Origin: Hermodice carunculata
Taxonomy: Eukaryota > Annelida > Polychaeta > Eunicida > Amphinomidae
Direction of reading: 5' to 3'
Length of the DNA: 64,000 nt
Assembly: GCA_964020975.1 (NCBI GenBank)
Contig: OZ026622.1
Span: 85,710,699 to 85,774,698 of the forward strand
The notes beneath the pieces are model-generated. The model was not told where the DNA came from. It worked only from the letters and a program-made list of their open reading frames with translations, and ran no database searches. The position numbers and the translations under genes were made by a program. This document shows, piece by piece, positions 1 through 12,210 of this stretch; within the stretch, counting starts at the first letter, position 1; the number at the start of each line of letters is the position of its first letter.

Positions 1-496
1 GGATTAGAACATAAAATATTGAGTTTGTTGTTTGATTGCATAAGTGCTTGTCTATATAAGTGCACAGTCCTATTATTGTACACTGTATTGTCCTATGGAT
101 CTTGTACATATTATTTTGTGTGTCTATGTGTCTGGAGAACCCATAGATTAGTTGCTATTTATACTATTGGGTAATCCAGTGAAAACAAATATGCTTAAAC
201 TAAATTTACAACCAATGTTTTGATAGAACAACCCAATGGGTCCTAAATTCATGGCCTTGTATATGAGATGCAAGAAACCAGATAATACCATAGCACAGTA
301 TCCAAAATGGCAGTTTTCCAAGAAAGGCCAGGAGTCCACTGTTAATACATGTGTAGGGGAAGACTAAATCCCATATTCAACTTCAAATATCCCAACTGTG
401 CATTTGTAATTAAGACTCCAGACTAATTTATGGTACAAAAGGGGCCCAACATTTTTGCAAAGCTTACTCCGAGCAAGAAATGTTCACGAAGAGTCG

Positions 497-835
497 CATC
501 CTGTACAGTATATACACCTGGCATACACACACATACAAACTACTCATAGACATACATCCTGTACAGTATATACACCTGGCATACACACACATACAAACTA
601 CTCATAGACATACATCCTGTACAGTATATACACCTGGCATACACACACATACAAACTACTCATAGACATACATCCTGTACAGTATATACACCTGGCATAC
701 ACACACATACAAACTACTCATAGACATACATCCTGTACAATATATACACCTGGCATACACACACATACAAACTACTCATAGACATACATCCTGTATATAC
801 ACCCAGCATACACACATACATTTAGTACTCCAAGA
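497..835. repeat. 58-bp minisatellite, about 5.8 copies
   Basis: The unit begins CATCCTGTACAGTATATACA and ends in ACTACTCATAGACATA. Copies start at 497, 555, 613, 671, 729 and 787. The last is shortened and diverged. The first five are nearly identical, which suggests recent expansion or homogenisation. Confidence 0.95.
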
Positions 836-1239
836 ACAACACTTAATCATCAACCTGTCAGCAGTGTGAAGTCCATGGTTTTTGCACTGCCTAGAAAGTC
901 ATGCTTAAGCTTCACCAAAGGCAGCTGGATCATAACTTTAAAGGCAGTGCAATAACGACTGACAACAACGATGTACCATCGTATTGGGGAATGGGTTACA
1001 ATGCATCAGAATTCCTGAAGCCTACTTTTGTGTTGTACAAGAAATTTGTTTGTTCCAAGATGTGTCAAAATGCAGATCATGACATGGGGCCTCGGGTGGC
1101 AAATCACAGAGTTCAAATGGACACACAATTAGCAATAATACGGGTACACTGAAAGGATGGGGAATAAGAATCAATAAATAAGGCACAGCAGAAAATATAC
1201 AAAAGTAAGGAAGCTGTCTATTAACTTTTTACAGCCTTC

Positions 1240-1720
1240 CCTGAAATCTACAGACCAGACAAGCTGTATCATCAGTGTTATGTCAAAGTGACAAACCCTA
1301 AAATCTACAGACCAGACAAACTATATTGTCAACCTTCCTTAAGTGTTATGTTAAACAAAATGACAAATCCTGAAATCTACAAACCTGAAAAAAAAACTGT
1401 ACTATCACCTATTCGTATATCAAAGTTGTAGACCTTGAAATCTACAGACCAAACACCCAGTATTGATCACCAGCTACAAATGTTATATGAAACAAAGTGA
1501 CAAATCTGGAAATCTAAAGAGAAGACAAACTGGTTCATCACTCATCAGGGTTACATTAAACAAAGTGATAAATCTTGAAATCTAAAAACCAGATAAACAG
1601 TATCTTCTGCTTTCAGTGTTCTGTTATGTGAGACAATGTGACAAACCCTGAAATTTATTACAGACAAACTGTAATAGCCACCAGTGTTGTGTATACAAAG
1701 TAACAAACACTGGTGCGGTT
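1240..1720. repeat. degenerate tandem repeat, about 60-70 bp unit
   Basis: The phrases GACAAACCCTGAAATCTACA and AGACCAGACAAACTGTAT recur about seven times with variable spacing, each followed by a stretch like AGTGTTATGTTAAACAAAGT. The copies are diverged, so this is an old array. Confidence 0.75.
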
Positions 1721-1898
1721 TATAAAAAAAGTGTGAACCTATAGATCTCTTAAGTTTACAAAATCTCCATGGAAATTGTCCTGTCTAAAATTCTGACAGA
1801 TTTGCTTGCATGCCTGACCAGAGGAGCCTCATCTTAAAGCTCTTGGATCTCATTTAAGGATTCATGTATAGAAACTGTACAGCTCTCACTCAGATTTT

Positions 1899-1933
1899 CG
1901 GGGGGGTGGGGGTGGGGGGTGGGGGGGGGGAGG
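1899..1933. repeat. G-rich low-complexity run
   Basis: Nearly pure G with a few T and A, in several runs of four or more G. Compatible with G-quadruplex formation. Similar short G or C runs occur at 8628-8690, 9641-9650, 10371-10382, 31582-31598, 31710-31719, 33871-33880, 41451-41474, 44550-44571 and 57140-57153. Confidence 0.7.
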
Positions 1934-2284
1934 GTGGATGTTTTGGTTCTACCATTTGAAGCCCACTTTCTCTTTCATGAATTGCATCTACATTACAAGG
2001 ACATTACAAAGTTAAAAATTTAATAAAATTGAATAAAGCAGACTTTAACATCTGATATTATTGTACCTCAGGGAGGAATCCGTACTCATGATAGGTCAGT
2101 AGGGTGGGTATTAAACAGTTCTTCCTGTTACCCACTGTGAAGGTACTGTCACCTGACACTGTTCTTGCTGCTAGACAGCCCTGCAGCTAGTAAAATTTAC
2201 TATTTATAAACGCTTCAATGTCTTTGTTGATTCATTAGTTGGGATAATAAAACAGACGGTGTCCTTTTTTTGGGTGACAGTATA

Positions 2285-2427
2285 CAATTATTGTCTTTGG
2301 ATGAGGTCTATACATGGGTCTAGCAACCTGTCCACACCCATATACACCAAGGCCAATGGCTGAGGTGTATCGGGGCCTGTACAGGTCACTAAATCCATGT
2401 ATAGACTGAATTCAAAGACAATAACTG
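2285..2427. mobile_element. inverted-repeat MITE-like element, 143 bp
   Basis: The left arm 2285-2317 begins CAATTATTGTCTTTGGATGA and ends GTCTATACATGG. The right arm 2395-2427 is its reverse complement with five differences over 33 bases. The arms enclose about 77 bp. No coding capacity. A clear target duplication is not visible. Confidence 0.7.
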
Positions 2428-2588
2428 TTTTGTCATATATTTCTTTGCAATTTTGTATTATTTTAGTGTCAGAAATAATGAGATTTAAAGATCATAGGAG
2501 AATGATCATTACCAAGTTCTCCCAAAGAATTTTAAAGAATACTTTATAGCTGTAACAGCAGGGGTTGACCATATGAATATTATGTTAC

Positions 2589-2807
2589 TTATCCCAGAGC
2601 ACTTTTTTCCAGTTTCTCCAAATTTGGGACAATTAAGGGTAAAAATTTAGCCAAGGACTGATAGCCATCTGCTTTGTCATAAAGTTCCACATCCTCCGAA
2701 AGACCTTTCTTTACTGCTCCATCTGTGGCCTTCTTTGTGTTAGTCGAGTCCTTTTCTAGTAAAAGTTGCTTCATTTCTTGATCAGAAATGGATGCTAAAT
2801 GACCCAC
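2589..2807 (-). pseudogene. Crypton-like N-terminal fragment
   Basis: An open frame of 72 codons on the minus strand contains EMKQLLLEKDSTNTKKATDG, then LSEDVELYDKADGYQSLAKF. The order 'kD-x-NTKKAT ... YDKAD ... LAKF' matches the N-terminal region of the tyrosine-recombinase proteins of Crypton transposons and of host genes derived from them. The relic at 53.2-54.9 kb shows the same layout (PANTERANKKASKIFRAYL ... YDDANLDSILDKFYF). The frame ends soon after LAKF, so the recombinase domain is absent here. No splice sites fit a CADPS exon. Most likely a transposon fragment rather than a host exon. Confidence 0.5.
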
Positions 2808-3104
2808 GCTGTAATTGTTGTTTGCCAGGTTTCAAGCAGTGAACAACGATGGCACTACCCAGCAGTGAGTATGATGGCACTACCCAGCAGTGAATCAGAT
2901 ACTCGTACGCTGAAAATTGCTAATGATGTGTCACTTTTACACGCGCATCATGCAAAAGGCCTGGACTGTGGCACGCAAGGTCTGGACTGGGTTCAAGGAC
3001 TCGTGACAATCAAAAACAGTGGATCCACCAGTTTAGAGCAGGACATGTGATGGTGCCTTGACCTATAGGATAAATAGAAAGTGTCTACTCATATGACTAA
3101 GAAG

Positions 3105-3181
3105 AATTGTGAACCTTCAGGGTGGACTGTCAACCCTCAGCTTCACTTCGGTTTGACAGTCCATCCTGAAGGTTCACAATT
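3105..3181. repeat. 77-nt hairpin with 29-bp arms
   Basis: Arm 3105-3133 (AATTGTGAACCTTCAGGGTG and on) pairs with 3153-3181 with a single G/A difference. The loop is 19 nt. No flanking terminal repeats extend beyond the arms. It may be a minimal foldback element or a small-RNA-type hairpin. Confidence 0.85.
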
Positions 3182-5197
3182 TTTCCTGTCACCTGCAGCC
3201 AAGGGCACCATTTGTTTAATGATACACGTCAGATGGTGTTAACAGTAAACTTGCCTGGCACTCAGATGGTGACACCCAAGCCATCAGGTCATCATGAACC
3301 TCATGGACAGGTGCTGCTGACTGCTGATTTTTCTAATTTTTTTTACCAACACTGAAACCATACCCATTAAAATACTTCTGATCTCAGGATACATGAGATG
3401 GGGTGGGGTGGTGGGCTCTTGATTGAAATGTATCCAAGGATTAAACTAGAATCCCTTAGGTTTTTTCCCAGATCACTGCAGAAAATTATACACATAGGGT
3501 ACTGTGTATGCAAAATGTCCAAACAATCACTATGCAGGCAAGAATAAATAGAGCATATCTGCTTCATTAGTTCTGGCCATCATAAAATGGCACCTTGTCA
3601 AAATAAGGTTTCAATAAATTACAGTAACATGAGAGTAAAGTGCATCTTGAATTCAGAACATGTCCCACACATGACCATCTGCCCATATGAAATTACACAC
3701 AACAGTGAGACTGCAGTAACACATGCCAAACTAATTGGATCACTTTGGCATGGGTAATTTGGCACCCGTCAAGTTGCAATTTTGTAAGGGCTGCAACTAT
3801 CCTGAATCACTCACAGATTTTGTTGGTGTGTTCACAAGAGTGGTTGCAACTTCCTTGTTTCCATACACAGCAATACACATCTGCAGAGACCATCCATCCC
3901 ATCAACAGCTCAATGAGCTCAAAAGACCAAATAATTTCCAAGGTACTTTAAATATTATTATTTGCTTCTTCAAGCAAGATAAACCTGCCTTTGAGTATAC
4001 TAAGAAACTATCCATTAACTGACTCAAGTTTTTTTTTTTTCACTGCACCAGAATCACAACTGAAGATATCTTCTTTCCTATTTTACAGTGCAGGAAAATT
4101 GCTATGATTTTATGATCAGATGATGCAGCTGAAGTTAATACATTTCATTTCATAACGAATATGGTGTAAGCCTGCTGAGTGCAATTGTGCATGTATCTTT
4201 CTTCTTCTCTAGCTCTCCCTCTCCTGCTACCAACATTCCCCAGAGTTCCTGCCAGTAGTGCTGTTGATTTGCAGCCAGCTACACAGTGTATATCTACACT
4301 TACTATATGACCACAAAGGTTCCAAAGAATTTATTTTCTGACTATCTTTTATTCTTAAGCAGCACCATTTGCGAAACTAAAACCATAAAATTTTTACGTT
4401 TATTGCCTTTTCTCCACCCAGACTGGCAATTTGGGAACTTAGTAAAAATGTGTGACATTTTTATTTTAATCAATTTTGGAACATTAATGCTTGTAATTTT
4501 TTTTTATGTATACATTATTTAGGACTTTACTCTGCATGTGCAGGTTATGTTTCCTATTGCTGAGTGAGCACTTTCTCACACATGCTCACTGCCTTGATTT
4601 TTTAGACAGCCAATTTTTTAGACTACCAATTTCAAGGCATTCAGTATCTAGTTTCTGGACAAGAGACACCATGTCATGCAGTTATGACAAGGTTACCTTG
4701 TTATAGTACACAATTCCGTCACTAGATGTCCCTGTCATTCTACTCCTCTTTGAGACTTGCCTTAATACATGTATATGAAACAGCATAGCTAAATAACACT
4801 CTCGCATCTCCTACTTATATTTTAATAGTTTGTCTGCTCATGCTGTATGCATGAAGTGAGAGAAAGAAGACATGTCTTGAAAACTGTCCAGGGAAGAGCA
4901 AAATGATGTAGCATTAACTTTGATAATCATAATAGAGCCATACTCTCATAATAAAATGAAAATGTACTGTTCTTTTTACTAGATAGAAGATTCAATTCCC
5001 CAAACACAGCATCTCCATATTACATGATGCTCACTGCCTTGAACTAAAACCATGTCTTTTTCTCCTGTAGATGTATACATACAGTGAAACATGTTCTACG
5101 AAATTAGTTCCCTGAGACCATGTCCACCTCAAGACTATGCTTTGTGCCTTTAAATATTTTTCATACAAAGCTGTTTGACATGAAGACCCTATGACCT

Positions 5198-5435
5198 TTA
5201 ACCCTTTCCCACCAATGGTCAAAACTGCCTGGTGGTCAAGTACCATTTGCTTCAACATTTTCCACTAATCTCAACTACAATGAAAAAGAAACGGAATTTG
5301 ACTTGACGATGGATCCTTTCACAGAATAGAATGCCTCAGGTCAACAGCTCTCATTTGCATGGGCTTGGTACTAGGCATTCAATCCACATCCACAATAGCT
5401 GTTGAGTCTACCCTACTCCAAAGGAAAAGGGTCAA
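5198..5435. mobile_element. TTAA-type MITE with central hairpin, copy 1
   Basis: The left end is TTAACCCTTTCCCACCAATG. The right end, read in reverse complement, is TTGACCCTTTTCCTTTGGAG. The interior has the diverged hairpin module GGTCAACAGCTCTCATTTGC ... AGCTGTTGAGTC. Assigned to the 13-copy family whose best member is at 38723-38963. Confidence 0.75.
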
Positions 5436-5882
5436 GAATGGAATAACACACAGATAGGCTGTTCTTAAGAGAAAGGCTGACTGTACATGTCTACAGCTTC
5501 CTTGACTGCCACACAGTTTGACTACATGACCACTTGACTGTCGACAGCATGTCTCCTGCATAACGATCTGCCACTCATGCAGACAGTTTACATTACCATT
5601 GTCCCCTGTCCCCTCTGACACCCCCTCCACTCCACATGCGACCTTTTTTGTTTCTTCTTCTCCTCCTACCTTCTTCTTTTGTTTTATTGCAGTATGAGCA
5701 GCCTTAAAAGTGTAACTGAGGGGCATGCACCACAGTAGTTTGTTACGAGATATGCCTTAGATGCAAAGTCAATCAGTCTTTGTCCATTTTTAACGGGAAC
5801 TCGGATTTTTCTTTTGGAGTCTTGCAGGTCAAAAAGATCAACATATCATGTGTGCAAAGTTTTTAACACATGGTATACTCAC

Positions 5883-6004
5883 GTAGGCTTAGACGCTTCA
5901 GCTTGATCTGTTTGTAGCTTTTCTCCACCCTCCACTTCCATTGTGCAGTAAACGATCTTGTTTGGCGCCAGTGACTTCAGACCTTTGACTTCCATCACAA
6001 CCAC
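5883..6004 (-). CDS. CADPS: CADPS internal exon: C2 domain core
   Basis: This 122-nt exon has 40 codons plus two bases. The peptide starts [20 protein letters not shown] and continues [20 protein letters not shown]. It is nearly identical, from memory, to the vertebrate CADPS C2 segment ([20 protein letters not shown] and on). The C2 domain sits before the PH domain and MUN region and takes part in membrane and Ca2+-dependent steps of vesicle priming. The acceptor is tatgttgcag|GTG in phase 0, matching the upstream exon. The donor is CCTAC|gtgagtata in phase 2; the split codon would be Thr, followed in the family by Trp-Gly-Thr-Gln-Gly. That next exon is not seen in bases 1-5882, so it should lie outside the window. 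This exon is the firmest identification here. Confidence 0.97.
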
Positions 6005-6540
6005 CTGCAACATATACACCAAACCATCAATTCTGAGCCCACAATACCAGGTCACATATCCCTTGGTTGACAGAAAGTTTCCCATTGTTTCTTTCTTTCT
6101 TTTCCTCTTTTTTCTTTACAGGGGCAATGTTTCAATAAAGTTAGCTGACAGCCTATTCATGCTGATAAGACAAAACTTATAATCTCATGGAAATTCTGCA
6201 CATTTGTATGTTGCACAAAATCTTGTAGTTTCATCTGTTGTTTCAGAATGTAGGTCCATGCAGAAACCAGACTATACATTTGGAAACCCATACTCAAGCA
6301 CTGTGAATTCGATTAATTTCACTGTTTTTTTTTCATTTTCGCTTATGTCGCTGATGCTTCAAAACTGCCAAAATAAGAACCCAGTGAAAAAGATTTCTAA
6401 CATGGCATGGTCAGGAATCATAAAAAAAAATAGTGAATATAAAAAAAGTGAAAGGTCCAAAATGCAAAAACCACCAAAATTAGAACCTGTAAAAATAAAC
6501 GTAAATTGACAAAAAGGAAAAACATTCAAACCATGCATTT

Positions 6541-6620
6541 CAACCCTTTCTCCATTGCATTAAGACAGTCAACAGCTGTCCTTGGTGTGAATCGGGCACT
6601 AAACAGTTAAATCCTTGGAA
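6541..6620. mobile_element. TTAA-type MITE, partial copy 2
   Basis: The stretch CAACCCTTTCTCCATTGCAT is followed by AAGACAGTCAACAGCTGTCCTTGG, the left end and hairpin arm of the family. The second arm and right end are lost, or reduced to CACTAAACAGTTAA. Confidence 0.6.
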
Positions 6621-7740
6621 GTCAAAATATGAGGGAGTCAGCTTGCTTTCCTTGTACATATATATTATCACATACACTCCAAATGCCTACTATCTCAGGC
6701 TTGCCAACAAAGCCTGTTAACTTGGAGTATTAACCACACAGATTTTTTTAAGCACTCACAACTCAATACAAGTGAAAAATTTTAAGTGAAATAAACACAG
6801 AGATGCGAACATTTGAAATGCCATTTCAGGGACAAGTACCCAAAATCTTCAGGGACGCAAGATTACTAATAAAGAATATAGAAGAAAATACTTTACTTTG
6901 ATGTGGGACACACTAGTACTAATAAATGGTCAGATTTTCAGGGATAGTCCCTGATTATCAGGGACAGTTGGCATCTCTGTAAACATAGCCATGTGATAGA
7001 GCTTCATGTCAATAATAGGCAACTGGACCTCAGAGAGAAAACAGATAAATCAAAAACTAAATGCTCTGATTGAATGAAAGCATAACAGCTGACAGTACCA
7101 TCTGAATAACCCATTGTATAAGTGAACAACTGCACAATAAGCCTATCCAGGATAAATAAATATGTCTAAATTAAAAAGTAGCCCACAGTTTACAGTAATA
7201 CACGTGCTGATGGTCTGCGACCCACATAAACATGTTTTAAAGTGGGCAAAAGCAGAGAAATCCATGGCTTTGAGCAGCAGTCCCTCCAATCAAAATTGCA
7301 ACTACAGGTACATGGTCTCCTGCTCTGTTTATAATTCATTGTGACAGCCTATCATTCATCATGAGGTCCCATACTTGGGAGGCCACTTTCTGATAATGGA
7401 ACACTTCCACATCCAACAATGTTTTGTCATATATGCACTGTCTATAGGGATCAGTGTGGGACTACCTACAATAATAATATTCTTCTCATATTTTTTTTAA
7501 CAGTAATAACAGACTGCTGTCATAACAGATCACTTAGTGGTCAGTTTGTAGATGTATTTAAACATCAAACTAAACCTTTCACATGTGCACTGCAAACACA
7601 TATATCCTGTCTGCCTGGCCTGTCTCCAGGTACTGATAATAGAACTGTTCTTTGATAAACCCATACATCGCACACTTGACATGTACAGTCCAACCAATTA
7701 CACAATCTGCATTATCTTCTTAATTATTCCCTGTTCACAC

Positions 7741-8330
7741 AAATATAAGGGGTGCCTGCTGTCTGCAACCACTGCTGTCAGCAGCCACACTACTTAAATA
7801 AGGGGTACCTGCTGTCTGCAACCACTGCTGTCAGCAGCCACACTACTTAAATAAGGGGTCCCTGCTGTCTGCAACCACTGCTGTCAGCAGCCACACTACT
7901 TAAATAAGGGGTACCTGCTGTCTGCAACCACTGCTGTCAGCAGCCACACTACTTAAATCAGGGGTACCTGCTGTCTGCAACCACTGCTGTCAGCAGCCAC
8001 ACTACTTAAATAAGGGGTCCCTGCTGTCTGCAACCACTGCTGTCAGCAGCCACACTACTTAAATCAGGGGTACCTGCTGTCTGCAACCACTGCTGTCAGT
8101 AGCCACACTACTTAAATAAGGGGTCCCTGCTGTCTGCAACCACTGCTGTCAGCAGCCACACTACTTAAATCAGGAGTACCTGCTGTCTGCAACCACTGCT
8201 GTCAGCAGCCATACTACTTAAATCAGGGGTCCCTACTGTCTGCAACCACTGCTGTCAGCAGCCACACTACTTAAATAAGGGGTCCCTGCTGTCTGCAACC
8301 ACTGCTCTCAGCAGCCACACTACTTTTTAT
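7741..8330. repeat. 53-bp minisatellite, 11 copies, inside a MITE
   Basis: The unit starts AAGGGGTACCTGCTGTCTGC and contains CTGCTG-T-CAGCAG, a 6-bp perfect palindrome around one base, then CCACACTACTTAAAT. Copies start at 7747, 7800 and every 53 bp after that, and differ at only a few sites. The sequence just after the array (8335-8445) is the reverse complement of the body of the MITE at 52705-52883. The unit itself resembles that MITE's end (GGTACCTGCTGTATGTGGCC). Confidence 0.92.
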
Positions 8331-8450
8331 GATCACATTGCTGTAGCATAGGAGTCAGTTTCTTTGTAAATTTACCTGAAGTGACAGGTCACCTGCTGTA
8401 TGTGGTCACTTTTTCTTGACAAAAGGGGTGACCATGTACAACACGTTTTT
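8331..8450. mobile_element. TACAGTGAAACC-type MITE body, next to the 53-bp array
   Basis: TTTCTTTGTAAATTTACCTG, then GGTCACCTGCTGTATGTGGTCAC and TTTCTTGACA match the reverse complement of 52720-52830. The outer end is replaced by, or has grown into, the tandem array to the left. Confidence 0.7.
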
Positions 8451-9966
8451 CTGTATATTATCTGTTAATTTACAGCTACAAAACTGCCACTTCAAACTAA
8501 GCCTATGCTGTAAATTCACAGACGAGCTTCCCTCTCACATGGCTAAATTCAAGTTGTATGTATCTGGCAAACAGGACCTTAGTAATGTCTATCTGTGAAC
8601 TGTTTTCACTTACTTGCTTTTGAACTGGGGGGGGGGGGGGCAGGAGGTGAAGGAGGTGAAGGAGAAGGGTAGGTAGGCTGGGGGGGGGGTATCTGACCTA
8701 TATATTACATAACTGCTCTGGGGAAAAATAGGGGGTCAATATTCTACCTTTGGGAAAAAAATGACTGAATATTTTTTTTAGCAAAAAATTTGTTTTCATT
8801 TCGTGAATTCAAGAATAACAAGCACACAAATATCAGATCACTGTTTGCATAGAAAAGAAATATAAATGGATTTGTGTCTTGATTGCATAATTCAAACAGA
8901 CTGATGGTAATTCTTAATGATGAACTGCACATTATTGATTTTAACCCTTTCCTGTTTAGTGTGGGTTAGGTTGGGTGGCCCCAGAATGGTCCAAGGAGAC
9001 CATTGACCACATTAACCCCATCCTGACACATCTCATCTACAAATTTTCCAAATCAAGACTGACAATTGACCACAGGAATTCCATCATGATATATTTCATC
9101 TGTAATTCTGAATCAAGACTGCTGGCTACAGGAATTGCTTCATGACATACCTCATCTGTAATTCTGAATCAAACCATTTTACATCAATGAATACTTGATG
9201 TACAAACCTTCAAGTAGGACATAAATATTGGACACCCAGGCATTTTTCAAACTAGTGTAAAACTATAACATTGTTTTATTTTGTTGATTTTAACTAGTTT
9301 TAAAGCAAAATGTTAGGGTTAAATTCTAGTAGTATTGCTGCAGCCCTGTAACATATTCTCAAGTTTCAAGGGGAGGATTTACTCTCACAGGAATGAGACC
9401 TTTAGAGATTACACAATGACCAATCAGCTTAGCACAGTCAGAGTTCTCCCTAAAGTTGATCAATGGATCATCACACCAGAGGCCAGGAACTAAAAGATAC
9501 TAATTACCAGCTTTTACTGCTATCCTTCCTGTCATGGTATGCATAACAATGTTAAGATTTCCAACAGATATAGCATACTAACTTAAACCTGTTTAATGTA
9601 CAGCTCTTTTATTCTGTTATCATTTTCACCTTTTTTTTTGGGGGGGGGGAGTATTCTTGCCAAAAGGAAGTGATCATCCTGCAACACAAAGAAGTTTATA
9701 GATATATAGTAGTAGCATTCCTTTCAACTTGTATTGCATACTGTGTATGCCAAATAAACCTGACTTCAAGTCAACAGAATTTTACTTTTCCATCTTGGTA
9801 AATTTGTGCTATCAAGTGAATTTATCATATAGGCAGCTCTCATCATAATGGTGTTCCTCTCCACAAAATTAAAAAAATTGTAACTTCAAGGTCACCTGGA
9901 ATTTTTACAATCTCCATACACAAGATATAATAAACAACTAGAAGCAAGTTTTTTGTGCAAAACAAC

Positions 9967-11228
9967 ATTATGCATCCCCTGATCAGGCACCTCTCACCTG
10001 AGACCACCCCTCTAAGAGGGCTACCATTCTTCTGCAGAAAGTTTGACCTTGACCTTTAACCTCAAGGTCACCTCTTAGCAAATTTAAGGGACGTCTCACC
10101 TGGGTAAGTGATGACAAAGTTTGATGGACTTCAATCACACCCATTCCAAGATGTGGCAGGGAAACCATTTTATTTTGCAAGTCATTATGACCTTGACCTA
10201 TAACCTGAAGATCATGTACAATCATATGAAAATAATGCCCAAAATCTTTAGAGTATCTGTATGAAAAGTTTCAAGTGAATCTGGCAGACGGTTTGTAAGA
10301 AGTCAAAATGTGAACTACCAGTCCAGACCCCATTGACTTACACAGTAATCAACAGGAATGCAAAAATCAGCCCCCCCCCCCCAAAAAAAAAATCATTGGA
10401 GCATGACAATTTGAACATAGTTGGTGGATACCTACCTGATGTCCATCCCTACCAAGATTGAATTGAATCTGGTCAATTATTTTGGAAAAGAAGTGGAAAA
10501 TGTGAATTAGCATTGCAATCCCCATTGACTAACATAGTAATGAACAAGAACGTATACAGTTTGACCTTTCAAGGTCACTCAAATTGAAAGCCCATTAGTG
10601 CTTTCCAATTAACGTTTAATAGTAACCTTGGGCCCACAAAGCACCGTTAAGAAGATATATGTGAAAACTGCTAAGTCAGCAGAAAAATGCAACAAAGATT
10701 TGACCTTGACAATTTCCCAGACCCATAGATTCTCTGTACTAAATTAGGAGGAAACAGGTCAATTATTTTGGGGAAGTTGAAAATGTGAATTAGCATTGCA
10801 ATTCCCATTGACTTTCATCATAATCAACAGGAATGTATGCAGTTTGACCTTTCAAAATCACTCAGGTTTACAATAAACCATACAATCTGAAAGCCCCCAG
10901 GTCCTTTCCCATTAACGTTTAATACATGTAGTAACCTTGGGCCTATGATGCACCATTAAGAAGGTATAAGCCAATACGTGAAAATTGCTGAGCAGCAGAA
11001 AAATGCAACAAGGATTTGACCTTGACCATTAACCTCAAGGTTATAAACTTTTATATGGGAACATTTCCCCAGACCCACAGATTATATGTGCCAAATTAGG
11101 AGAAAATAGGTCAAGAGGGGGCAGACATATATAAGGAAAATAAGGTGCAAGGCGGCAACGGTGGCGAAGAAGGTGGACGACGAGACTTAACACTATATGC
11201 ATCCCCGCCTACGGGACATGCATAATAA
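9967..11228. mobile_element. tandem-core element with terminal hairpin (HINE-like)
   Basis: The left side begins ATTATGCATCCCCTGATCAG. The right side ends in a hairpin-forming ATGCATCCCCGCCTACGGG...ATGCAT (11197-11223). The reverse complement of the right end shares ATTATGCAT and the C-rich stretch with the left, so the ends are subterminally inverted. The core has about two copies of a roughly 280-bp unit (GAATTAGCATTGCAA, TTTGACCTTTCAA, TTAACGTTTAATA). No protein frame. The Helentron/HINE class is an inference from architecture. Confidence 0.55.
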
Positions 11229-11379
11229 TCTTGAATGGGGTGAAACAATTAATTTCATTATGACCCATTCTTGCAAATATAAAATTACAATGCAATCAGA
11301 GATTGCTGGATCCATGCCATCTGCACTTCATTTATAACCTTACTAATCACAGGTCTCATTTTGGAATGACTGCAGTCAA

Positions 11380-11835
11380 TAACTAGACATACCTTTAATG
11401 CAAGCACTGACTGAAGTGTCTGCAATTTGCTCAAATTAGGTCATGGTGACACCAAAATCTAATCAGTTGATCTTGGCATGCTAGATAAGCACATATATTT
11501 CTACATGATATATCACCTTGACCCAGATAATTGACCTAGTGACCTAGTTTTGTTTCATGACATACCTTTATGTCAAGATATGTGTCTTTGTGAAGTTTCA
11601 TGACACTAAGTTAAACAGTAATGGAATTATAGCCCAGACACGATTTTACAAGAATATGTCATTGTCACCCAGATCCTTGAGCTGGGGACCTACTTTTGTT
11701 ACATGACACACCCTTATGTCCAGATGCATCTGTGTGTAGTTTCATTAATCCAAGTTGAAGGACACGCAAATTATAGCCTGGACACAAAAAGCGGATGGAC
11801 AGATGGAAAAAGTGATTTCTAGGTGCCCCTTCTCC
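11380..11835. repeat. diverged element with GACCTAGTGACCTAG phrases
   Basis: TTGACCTAGTGACCTAGTTTTG, CATGACATACCTTTATGTC and TTTCATGACACTAAGTTAAA recur in diverged form. The same phrases occur at 50640-50900 in the hairpin-ended element there. It ends with GACACAAAAAGCGGATGGACAGATGG. Probably an end-truncated relative. Confidence 0.55.
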
Positions 11836-12022
11836 AGTATCATGGGTGCATAATCAGTATATGTCAGCAAGTTCATAAACTGTCGCTTGTCTACCCCTTA
11901 CATGTATGCACCTTCATATCATTCCAACAAATGCTTGATCATCAAATCATTGATCAATATCATGTTTTAACAATTAGCAAAATGCCGAGGACATCACGAG
12001 TGACTGATGCAGAAATGATACA

Positions 12023-12210
12023 CCAGTGAAACCTTTCTTGAAAAACCATCCCAAAGTATGACCAAATTGTGGTCTCTCAAGACAGGTGGTCTCTCATAGC
12101 ATGTCTTAAATAACATTCAAGGTATTAAGCACAGTATATTGAAAATGTGGTCTTTCAAGGCAGGTGGTCTCTCATTGGAGTAATCTCTCAAGGCAGGGAT
12201 CACTCCATGT
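12023..12210. mobile_element. TACAGTGAAACC-type MITE
   Basis: The left end is CCAGTGAAACCTTTCTTGAA and the right end AATCTCTCAAGGCAGGGATC. The interior repeats GGTCTCTCAAGACAGGTGGT. Same plan as 38333-38515 but more diverged. Confidence 0.65.

Larger units (their letters stand above)
1..5882 (-). other. CADPS intron, downstream part (incomplete)
   Basis: Intron following the C2-core exon, starting at the gtgagtata donor (5882-5874). It holds a 58-bp minisatellite (497-835), a degenerate repeat field (1240-1720), a G-rich run (1899-1933), an inverted-repeat element (2285-2427), a Crypton fragment (2589-2807), a strong hairpin (3105-3181) and one TTAA-type MITE (5198-5435). Bases 1-480, 840-1240 and 3190-5190 show nothing else I can name. 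Confidence 0.85.

Noticed and set aside
490-835. CRISPR-like regular spacing of a repeat
   Set aside because: The whole 58-bp unit is repeated without unique spacers, and the genome is animal.
5379-5726. 115-residue minus-strand frame just downstream of the C2 exon
   Set aside because: Overlaps a MITE and does not match the expected next CADPS segment (WGTQGDF...).
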